From NCBI GenBank assembly GCA_036660495.1, contig JAVXAN010000026.1:1-11448 (forward strand): a stretch of DNA of 11,448 bases, read 5' to 3'. Numbering within the stretch: the first letter of the stretch is position 1; the number at the start of each line of letters is the position of its first letter. The DNA comes from JAVXAN01 sp036660495 (GTDB lineage Bacteria > Bacillota_I > Bacilli_A > RF39 > UBA660). Below the pieces are notes generated by a model that saw nothing but the letters and a program-made list of their open reading frames with translations, ran no database searches and was not told the DNA's origin. Positions 6,738 through 11,448 of the stretch are shown piece by piece. Made by a program: the position numbers and the translations under genes.

Positions 6738-6743
6738 TAATCT
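6720..6743 (-). terminator. Terminator of the GNAT gene
   Basis: A perfect 9-bp inverted repeat, AGATTATCA (6720-6728) / TGATAATCT (6735-6743), loop TGTTTG. On the minus strand it is followed by TTTTT, 17 bases past the end of the acetyltransferase gene, so it works as its intrinsic terminator. It overlaps the end of the transposase remnant. Confidence 0.75.
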
Positions 6744-6760
6744 AATTGATAAATTATAAT

Positions 6761-7192
6761 TTATATAGTTTTTCTTAGTTTCAACTCATACTCTATAAAA
6801 TTTAATTTTTTATAAATATCTTTAGCTATTGTGTTTTTCTTCATAACATTAATATCTATATTTTTAACATTTAGTTTTTTACATCTATTTATCGCCTCAT
6901 TTAATAGACTATTTGCTATTTCCTGATTTCGATATTCTTCTAAAACATATAATCCATCTAACAAACAAGTGGTTTTATTTGTTTTTCGAATTAATATATA
7001 ACCAACTATTTCTTTTTTTAAATAGTATGCTAGTAATATAATATTTTCATCATTTAACATTGTATTAAAATAGTTTGTAATTATTATATCTTCATCTATT
7101 GAATCATCATATTTTCTTTCATCTAATATTAATTTGGTCAATAACTCATCACATTTATTTGCATCAACTATATTTTTAACTTTTTCAATCAT
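6761..7192 (-). CDS. GNAT family N-acetyltransferase
   Basis: A 143-residue single-domain GNAT protein, expected to transfer an acetyl group from acetyl-CoA to an amine; the substrate cannot be told. The fold order is visible: N-terminal helices, strand GYILIRKTN (64-72), strand LLDGLYVLEEYR (77-88), the acetyl-CoA motif at RNQEIANSLLNEA (88-100), strand NIDINVMKKN (111-120) and the closing helix and strand AKDIYKKLNFIEYEL (123-137). The motif deviates: the usual R/Q-x-x-G-x-G/A has Glu at the first Gly position (E91). The longer TTG-initiated frame from 7210 is rejected because its first codons are the Shine-Dalgarno (AGAGGAAG) of ATG 7192. Monocistronic, with an extended -10 promoter and a terminator. 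Confidence 0.85.
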   Translation of the reverse strand: MIEKVKNIVDANKCDELLTKLILDERKYDDSIDEDIIITNYFNTMLNDENIILLAYYLKKEIVGYILIRKTNKTTCLLDGLYVLEEYRNQEIANSLLNEAINRCKKLNVKNIDINVMKKNTIAKDIYKKLNFIEYELKLRKTI

Positions 7193-7232
7193 AATACTAC
7201 TTCCTCTCAATTTACTATTTGCTCTTTAGATA

Positions 7233-7241
7233 ATTATACCA
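7233..7241 (-). promoter_or_regulatory. Extended -10 promoter of the GNAT gene
   Basis: Minus strand TGG-TATAAT (7241-7233), a perfect -10 with the extended TGn element and no convincing -35, about 40 bases before the ATG at 7192. Confidence 0.55.
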
Positions 7242-7411
7242 TATTATTAGAAATTTTTTATTATTTAATATCTTGTAAGATTTACTAATTATTTTAAAGA
7301 CAAAAGTAGCGATAGACTTTTATTAATAAAGGCTTGTTTCTAATCATCATTATTTTGCTTGGATATTTGCCTTACTAAATTATGATTTAAAGGGGTATCA
7401 AAAAAGTTATC

Positions 7412-7462
7412 CCTTTGCATGCATCATTATTAGCTCTGCAAATAGCATAGTATGTTACGCTT
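7412..7462. repeat. Diverged repeat A, left of GH10 gene
   Basis: About 50 bases here resemble 9139-9190 on the other side of the GH10 gene. The shared core is ATTATTAGCTCTG..AATAGC followed by TAGT.TGTTAC, with differences mostly A/G exchanges. On the minus strand both copies translate as VT(Y/H)YAI(C/V)RANN(D/N), with several differences at third codon positions, so they may be debris of one coding sequence rather than a non-coding repeat. Confidence 0.55.
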
Positions 7463-7477
7463 TTGTCAAAAGAAAAC

Positions 7478-7571
7478 ACTAAACATAAACTTAGTATTTA
7501 TATTATTCTCAAACTATCAAAGTTTGAGTTTTCTATCAATCTGGTGCCTTAGGTAAGGTCGTTTGGAAATT
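7478..7571 (+). repeat. Two-hairpin element, copy 0 (upstream of GH10 gene)
   Basis: Hairpin 1 is weak: ACTAA / TTAGT (7478-7495). Hairpin 2 is CTCAAACT / AGTTTGAG, loop ATCAA (7508-7528), followed by a T run. Then CTATCAATCTGGTGC (7533-7547) is identical to 10928-10942. The next 23 bases continue the alignment without gaps but with many substitutions. Unlike the other two copies, the block running to the promoter is not recognisable here. Confidence 0.65.
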
Positions 7572-7641
7572 TTTATAAGGTTAATTTCTATAATTAATAT
7601 ATCATATTTTTAATTATAAACTTTTAAAACCTATTATATTA

Positions 7642-7650
7642 TGTTATACT
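7642..7650 (+). promoter_or_regulatory. Extended -10 promoter of the GH10 gene
   Basis: TGT-TATACT (7642-7650), an extended -10 in a very A+T-rich stretch, 26 bases before the GH10 start codon. No good -35. The resulting leader is short and carries the Shine-Dalgarno GGAGATG. Confidence 0.5.
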
Positions 7651-7675
7651 ATATATAAATATTGGAGATGAAAAT

Positions 7676-9097
7676 ATGGAAGAAGAAATAAAAAAATTGA
7701 TAATTGAAATTATTAATGATCTGAATTATGATTTGAGTGATTTAGAACTTCAAAAATATTTATATGAAAAAGGAGCAAAGGCCTTTAATAAAATTAATTC
7801 TGGAAATTACTCTTTAGATGAAATAAGAACATTCCTTGTTAGTAATGTTCCAATAATGATGAAGGAATACGAGAGATTAAAACAATCAATAGCAAAAAAA
7901 AGCTTAGCTGAAACTAATTTTGGTGTAAGTATTAATTATCAATTAGTTGAACTATTTAAAATATTAAATTCAACTTTATCATCAGATGAATTTATTACTA
8001 TGAAAACTGAATATTTAAAATCACAGCCTGTGATATTCCCTGGAATTTTAGAATGTACCCATGATGAAATAAAAAACATTTATAATAATATTATAGAAAA
8101 CTGTGATGTTATTACACCAGAAGCAGAAGCGAAAATGACAGCAATAATAAATAATCAGATGGATCCTTTTAATAATGATGGTAGTGTTAATACACACATA
8201 CTTAATTTTTTCTATTTAGATTCAATTGTTAATTTTGCAAAACAACATGATATGAAAGTAAGATTGCATACATTAGTATGGCATAAACATTTTCCAAAAA
8301 TATTAGAGAATTATAGTAAAAATCAAATAGTATCATTTTTAGATTTTTATTTTTCATCCATTGCAAATAGATATAGCAATGACACTTTTTATTCAATAGA
8401 TGTTTTAAATGAAATAGTTGCTGACATTAATTCGGAAGAGTTTAAACGAGGAGAAAATTTGCGCAACTCTAAATGGAAGGAAAAACTTGGCAATGACTAT
8501 TATTTAACTATCTTAAAACTAGCAAGAAAAAATTTTCCAAATTCTAATTTCACATATAACGAATATGACGAAACAAATTCTGAAAAAAGGAAAAGAATGA
8601 TAAAAATCATTGATGAAATCAAACAAGAAGAAACAATTACAGGCACTACATTACTTGATTCAATAGGTTTACAATCACATTATCATGAATATACTGATGA
8701 TGATGAAATAAAAGCAACATATAAAGATTTATCAAAAACCGGGAAAAAGTTAGAAGTTTCTGAAATGGATATAGCTAAAATTAATAATTCAGATGATATG
8801 CAAGTAAATAGAGTTTTTAGAACAGTGTTAGATTGTTGTTCAACATACGATGTAAATTCATTTACGTGTTGGGGACCAACATCTTCTATATCTTGGAAAT
8901 CAAAACAGGTAAGAACTTTTCTAAATGAAAAAGGAGAAATAGATAGTAGCTGTAAACAAATAGTAAGAACATATAGTGAGAAAAAAAAGAAAAATTTAAA
9001 TAGAAACAATCCAAATCTTTGTGATACTTCTACTTCTTATTTACAAGAAAATACAACTTATTTTAATAATGAAAATTCAATAAACAAAAAGATATAG
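7676..9097 (+). CDS. Cytosolic GH10 endo-1,4-beta-xylanase-like protein
   Basis: Glycoside hydrolase family 10 motifs are clear: ITPEAEAKM (146-154, normally TPEN.MKW), LHTLVWH (197-203), IDVLNE with acid/base E246, YNEYDE (294-299), IGLQSHY (330-336), LEVSEMDI (359-366) with nucleophile E363, and FTCWGPTSSISW (396-407). Both catalytic glutamates are present, so hydrolysis of xylan-type beta-1,4 bonds is likely. At 473 residues it is longer than a bare GH10 domain: an N-terminal helical extension (about 1-80), roughly 50 extra residues between a probable first strand (FGVSI, 82-86) and the TPE motif, and a Lys/Asn-rich tail (435-473). There is no signal peptide, so it should be intracellular and act on imported xylo-oligosaccharides or another glycoside. 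No transporter or xylosidase gene is adjacent. Monocistronic, flanked by repeats, probably acquired. Confidence 0.88.
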   Translation: MEEEIKKLIIEIINDLNYDLSDLELQKYLYEKGAKAFNKINSGNYSLDEIRTFLVSNVPIMMKEYERLKQSIAKKSLAETNFGVSINYQLVELFKILNSTLSSDEFITMKTEYLKSQPVIFPGILECTHDEIKNIYNNIIENCDVITPEAEAKMTAIINNQMDPFNNDGSVNTHILNFFYLDSIVNFAKQHDMKVRLHTLVWHKHFPKILENYSKNQIVSFLDFYFSSIANRYSNDTFYSIDVLNEIVADINSEEFKRGENLRNSKWKEKLGNDYYLTILKLARKNFPNSNFTYNEYDETNSEKRKRMIKIIDEIKQEETITGTTLLDSIGLQSHYHEYTDDDEIKATYKDLSKTGKKLEVSEMDIAKINNSDDMQVNRVFRTVLDCCSTYDVNSFTCWGPTSSISWKSKQVRTFLNEKGEIDSSCKQIVRTYSEKKKKNLNRNNPNLCDTSTSYLQENTTYFNNENSINKKI

Positions 9098-9118
9098 TAA
9101 TGATGCTATATTTTTTTT
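9092..9118 (+). terminator. Terminator of the GH10 gene
   Basis: ATATAG (9092-9097, including the TAG stop) pairs with CTATAT (9106-9111) across an 8-base loop, followed by seven more T. The stem is short and A/T-rich, but the T tract and the position at the stop codon support it. Confidence 0.6.
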
Positions 9119-9138
9119 AAAAAGAATCCATAGTGGCT

Positions 9139-9190
9139 TCGCTTTGCACATTGTTATTGGCTCTGACAATAGCGTAGTGTGTTACTCTAT
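9139..9190. repeat. Diverged repeat B, right of GH10 gene
   Basis: Partner of repeat A at 7412-7462, in the same orientation, sharing GCTCTG..AATAGC and TAGTGTGTTAC-type sequence. Together they bracket the GH10 gene and its promoter at a distance of about 1.7 kb. With one-sided identity this low they are not recent target-site or homologous-recombination repeats. Confidence 0.55.
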
Positions 9191-9248
9191 TAGATTATAA
9201 TAAATAAAATTCTTTAACATTACTACCAAAATATTATTTCTAAATATT

Positions 9249-9914
9249 TTAAAATTTCTGCAGTTTTTTTGTTTTAGCCATTTGATTTTCCAAAAAGGTG
9301 GGGAATTCTAGTGCAAACTGTTGCATATAACCAAATAATCCACTACAAAACTCTAGTTCAGTAAATTGCAGCAAACTTGGATTTTGTGAACATCCAAATT
9401 CTTTTGTCATTTGTAATAGTGTGTATTTTTTATCATCGTTATCATAATAATCTTTAATGTGCTCCGTCGTTGCCTCTTTTACTTTTTTACTGCCAATGTG
9501 TAATAGTTCTCTAAAAAAGTCCTTAATTGCCTTTAAAATGGCTCTTATATAGGAATTAAGTTTACTATTTTCTTATTCTAACTTCTGATTCTTAATTTTT
9601 AGATATTTAACTTCTTTTTGAATATTCTCGTTTTTGCATACAATACCCCCATAAGACGATACTGCTTGTCTTTCTTGATTGTTTATTCTATCATTTATTT
9701 TAATTTATCAAATTTTTCATATGATTTTCTAAATTTTCTAATGGAATTGATTGTTCCAAAGTATTAATATAGACTTCCTTACATTCATTAAAGAATAAAT
9801 AGGTATTGTTTTTAGTTCTAATTTATGTGGCTCTATGTAAGCAAGGTTTGTTTTTGGGATACTAATAATATTTCCATTTACTAATGTTCCTTTATTACTT
9901 GCATAACTAATCAA
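9249..9914 (-). pseudogene. Decayed gene, possibly C-terminal part of a plasmid mobilisation (Pre/MobV) protein
   Basis: No intact frame, but three blocks read in order on the minus strand. From a possible TTG at 9914 it reads IPKTNLAYIEPHKLELKTIP and breaks near 9790. The next block, NECKEVYINTLEQSIPLENL, runs on another frame to TAA at 9700. A third block opens around 9690 and reads through KNENIQKEVKYLKIKNQKLE, an internal TAA (9575-9573), and a 107-codon open stretch ending at 9249 (DFFRELLHIGSKK, IKDYYDNDDKK, FLENQMAKTKKLQKF). A helical coiled-coil segment followed by FFRELLHIGS and IKDYYD recalls C-terminal regions of plasmid recombination/mobilisation proteins; the relaxase domain itself is not present, so this is a tentative call. 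At least two frameshifts and one nonsense codon separate the blocks, so it is not functional. A Shine-Dalgarno-like AAGGAG lies just before 9914. Confidence 0.45.
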
Positions 9915-9933
9915 CTCCTTTCAAGCATATAAA

Positions 9934-10151
9934 AAAGGTTAACCGAAATTAACCTTTATATATAAGAGTCGAATTAGTTCGACTAATTTCCCAATGGTGC
10001 GGTTGAGAAGGTTATCTACAACTTTCTCTAAAGGGAATTGATTTTTAAATCAATCACTAAATACATTATAATACTTTTTTTGCTATTTTGAAATACTTTT
10101 ATTGAAATAAACATGGAATCTATTTTTTTGATAATATAAATGATATAATTA
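9934..10151 (+). repeat. Two-hairpin element with conserved promoter block, copy 1 (upstream of hydrolase)
   Basis: Hairpin 1 AAAGGTTAA / TTAACCTTT, loop CCGAAA (9934-9957), then hairpin 2 AGTCGAA / TTCGACT, loop TTAG (9967-9984), then a block (9995-10151) that aligns with 10937-11091 over about 155 bases at high identity. The block contains GGTGCGGTTGAGAAGG, a small palindrome ATTGATTT/AAATCAAT (10037-10054), ACATTATAATACTTTTTT and finally the extended -10 of the next gene. Hairpin arms differ from the other copies while pairing is kept. Confidence 0.8.
10141..10149 (+). promoter_or_regulatory. Extended -10 promoter of the hydrolase gene
   Basis: TGA-TATAAT (10141-10149), perfect -10 with TGn extension, 42 bases before the hydrolase ATG. 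It lies at the end of the conserved repeat block, so the repeat delivers the promoter; the same arrangement recurs at 11081-11089. No good -35. Confidence 0.6.
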
Positions 10152-10190
10152 TATTGAGAATAATAAATATTTTATTAAAGGAGATTTATA

Positions 10191-10817
10191 ATGAAAAAGA
10201 TTTTAATTCATGGTTCTGGACATGTAGAAACAAGTTGGAATGAAACAATCACATCTATGAAAGATGGTGATGATATATTGTGCCCCAATTTGTCTTTAAT
10301 ACTTAAAGGAAAAGAGTCAACTTATTCTAATTTATATTCATCATTCGTAGAATATTGTAACAAAGTTAATGGAAAAATTAATTTATGTGGTATCTCCTTA
10401 GGGGGTATATTAGCATTAAATTATACTTTGGATTTTCCTGATAAAGTAAATTCATTAGTTTTAATTGGTACGCCACATAAGATACCAAAATTAATTTTTA
10501 GTATTCAAAATATAATTTTCAAATTATTACCAAAATCAATTTTTGAAAATATGGCTTTTAATAAAACAAATACTTTTATTTTAGGAAATTCTATGAAAAA
10601 ATTAGACTTCAGCAATAAAGTACAAAACATAGAATGTAGAACTCTAATAATTTGTGGAGAAAAAGATAGTGCTAATATTAAATCAGCACGCTATTTATCT
10701 GAAAATATTAAAAACTCACAATTAAAAATCATTGAAAATACGGGGCATGTTGTAAATGAAGAAAATCCCAAAGAATTAGCAGAAATATTTAATAAATATT
10801 ATAGTGAAAATGAATAA
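10191..10817 (+). CDS. Small alpha/beta hydrolase
   Basis: A 208-residue alpha/beta hydrolase-fold protein. Visible in order: first strand and oxyanion-loop motif ILIHGSGH (4-11), nucleophile elbow GISLGG with S69 (67-72), a strand LVLIGTPHK (89-97), acid D159 in the strand LIICGEKD (152-159), and catalytic H186 in NTGHVVN (183-189). The catalytic triad is complete. There is no signal peptide, so it is cytosolic. It is short for the family, with a small lid of about 40 residues (98-140). The substrate cannot be deduced: esterase, thioesterase or C-C hydrolase activity are all possible. ATG with AAGGAGAT upstream. Single-gene unit with its own promoter from the repeat and its own terminator, between two copies of the two-hairpin element. 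Confidence 0.88.
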   Translation: MKKILIHGSGHVETSWNETITSMKDGDDILCPNLSLILKGKESTYSNLYSSFVEYCNKVNGKINLCGISLGGILALNYTLDFPDKVNSLVLIGTPHKIPKLIFSIQNIIFKLLPKSIFENMAFNKTNTFILGNSMKKLDFSNKVQNIECRTLIICGEKDSANIKSARYLSENIKNSQLKIIENTGHVVNEENPKELAEIFNKYYSENE

Positions 10818-10836
10818 AATATATTTGGAATATTAG

Positions 10837-10863
10837 ATTATCAAGTAAAATTGATAATTTTTT
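10837..10863 (+). terminator. Terminator of the hydrolase gene
   Basis: ATTATCAA (10837-10844) / TTGATAAT (10851-10858), 8 bp perfect, loop GTAAAA, followed by five T, 20 bases after the hydrolase stop codon. Confidence 0.8.
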
Positions 10864-10877
10864 CTTATGATAAAAAA

Positions 10878-11091
10878 ACTAACATTATTTTGTTAGTATC
10901 TATTCATACTCGAAAAGTTCGAGTTTCCTATCAATCTGGTGCGGTTGAGAAGGTTATCTACAACTTTTTCAAAGGGAATTGATATTATATCAATCACTAG
11001 ATACATTATAATACTTTTTTGATTATTTTGAAATACTTTTACTAAAATAAATTTGAAATCTAGCCTTTTATCAATAAAAATGATATAATTG
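10878..11091 (+). repeat. Two-hairpin element with conserved promoter block, copy 2 (upstream of the last gene)
   Basis: Hairpin 1 ACTAACA / TGTTAGT, loop TTATTT (10878-10897). Hairpin 2 ACTCGAA / TTCGAGT, loop AAG (10908-10924). Then CTATCAATCTGGTGC and the conserved block 10937-11091. The inner palindrome here is ATTGATAT-T-ATATCAAT (10978-10994): relative to copy 1 one T-A pair has become A-T, so pairing is preserved. Hairpin 1 is preceded by seven A, so read on the minus strand it also looks like an intrinsic terminator. Confidence 0.8.
11081..11089 (+). promoter_or_regulatory. Extended -10 promoter of the last gene
   Basis: TGA-TATAAT (11081-11089), identical to the one at 10141-10149 and at the same place in the repeat block, 43 bases upstream of the ATG at 11132. 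Confidence 0.6.
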
Positions 11092-11131
11092 CCTAAACAG
11101 TAAATAGTAATTTGTAGAGGTGATAAATAAT

Positions 11132-11448
11132 ATGTTTAATGAGATTTGTATCTATGAAGTAAAATTAAATAAACAAGAAGAAGTTGAAGAACTGATGAGG
11201 GAAGTAGCGAAATTTTACTTGGAGCAAGATGGGGTTATTGATGTACACTATATAAAACGTACTCACAGACAAAAAGATTTCAATGCAGTTAAAGAGGGAG
11301 AATTACCTGTTCGTCTTACAAGAAATGTAGGTAAAGTAACATATGTCTTGTATTGGGTGCTGGAAAATGAAGAAGTTCATGCAAGAGTTGGAAAACTTGG
11401 TATAGAAAAATTCTATAAACGTTGGAATAGGTGTTTAACCACAATGCC
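11132..11448 (+). CDS. Probable ABM-like dimeric alpha/beta-barrel protein, 3' end missing
   Basis: An open frame from ATG 11132 runs to the window edge, giving 105 residues with no stop. Shine-Dalgarno GAGGTGAT lies about 8 bases upstream. The pattern, a strand (EICIYEVKLN), a helix (QEEVEELMREVAKFYLEQDG), a strand (VIDVHYIKRTH) and later strand and helix (VTYVLYWVL, IEKFYKRWNRCL), is that of small ferredoxin-like dimeric-barrel proteins of the antibiotic-biosynthesis-monooxygenase/Dabb type. I cannot assign a reaction and no catalytic residues are identifiable. Codon use is less extreme toward A/T than in the hydrolase gene (CTGATGAGG, GTAGCG, GTGCTGG), suggesting a different source. It follows the third copy of the two-hairpin element. 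Confidence 0.7.
   Translation, partial: MFNEICIYEVKLNKQEEVEELMREVAKFYLEQDGVIDVHYIKRTHRQKDFNAVKEGELPVRLTRNVGKVTYVLYWVLENEEVHARVGKLGIEKFYKRWNRCLTTM

Larger units (their letters stand above)
7242..7641. other. Intergenic stretch with repeats and hairpins, no intact gene
   Basis: About 400 bases with no intact coding frame. It holds a hairpin AAAGGGGTA / TATCCCTTT (7389-7416, one G-T pair), the first copy of the repeat that also flanks the far side of the GH10 gene (7412-7462), and the oldest-looking copy of the two-hairpin element (7478-7571). The part from 7250 to 7380 shows nothing recognisable. On the minus strand, frames around 7380-7480 translate into a short run ending at a stop, possibly gene debris. 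Confidence 0.5.

Noticed and set aside
7193..7210. TTG start giving the acetyltransferase six extra residues
   Set aside because: Those codons are the Shine-Dalgarno of ATG 7192.
8683..9009. 108-codon minus-strand open frame inside the GH10 gene
   Set aside because: Antisense to the GH10 catalytic motifs; its Phe-rich start is the complement of the Lys-rich GH10 tail.
10037..10078. Riboswitch or attenuator leader of the hydrolase gene
   Set aside because: The likely transcription start is after the TATAAT at 10144-10149, so the conserved block lies upstream of the transcript; I match it to no known riboswitch.
9934..10151. Repeats as integron attC sites
   Set aside because: Single genes separated by structured repeats invite the idea, but I could not find paired GTTRRRY / RYYYAAC core sites, there are two separate hairpins rather than one long one, and no integrase gene is in view.
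9934..11091. CRISPR array
   Set aside because: Only three widely spaced, diverged copies separated by whole genes, with no regular spacers and no cas genes.

Overview
The window is A+T-rich and reads as a low-GC Bacillota chromosome, most likely a Bacilli or Mollicutes-related lineage. TGA is used as a stop (ruvB and the 76-aa gene) and Trp is read from TGG, so the code is standard (table 11), not the Mycoplasma code. Ribosome binding sites are strong AGGAGG/GGTGAT types. The order ruvA-ruvB-queA-tgt followed by a YrzE-like and a YrbG/DUF421-like membrane protein matches the neighbourhood in Bacillus subtilis, except that yajC is absent and an unrecognised 76-aa gene sits between queA and tgt. 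Genus-level identity cannot be read from this sequence.

Bases 1 to about 5760 are core chromosome. From right to left on the minus strand: a thymidylate kinase family gene; ruvAB (Holliday junction branch migration) behind a promoter whose spacer holds a LexA-type SOS box; queA - 76-aa gene - tgt (queuosine tRNA modification) behind its own promoter starting at the ruvB stop codon; then a convergent YrzE-like gene (+) sharing a bidirectional terminator with tgt; and a divergent DUF421 gene cut by the window edge.

Bases about 5760 to 7250 are transitional: an unrecognised 220-aa protein with faint ADP-ribosyltransferase-like motifs, a dead IS30-type transposase fragment, and a GNAT acetyltransferase.

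Bases about 7250 to 11448 are an accessory region built like a row of single-gene units. Three plus-strand genes, each with its own promoter, are separated by repeats: a cytosolic GH10 xylanase-like protein, a small alpha/beta hydrolase, and a partial gene for an ABM-like dimeric-barrel protein. A two-hairpin element followed by a conserved sequence occurs three times, upstream of each of these genes. Two copies extend into a block of about 155 bp that ends in the extended -10 promoter of the following gene. A second diverged repeat flanks the GH10 gene. A decayed minus-strand gene, possibly the C-terminal part of a plasmid mobilisation protein, lies between GH10 and the hydrolase. The repeats, gene debris and unrelated cargo suggest a site that gains and loses genes; the recurring structured promoter-bearing repeat is the least explained feature of the window.
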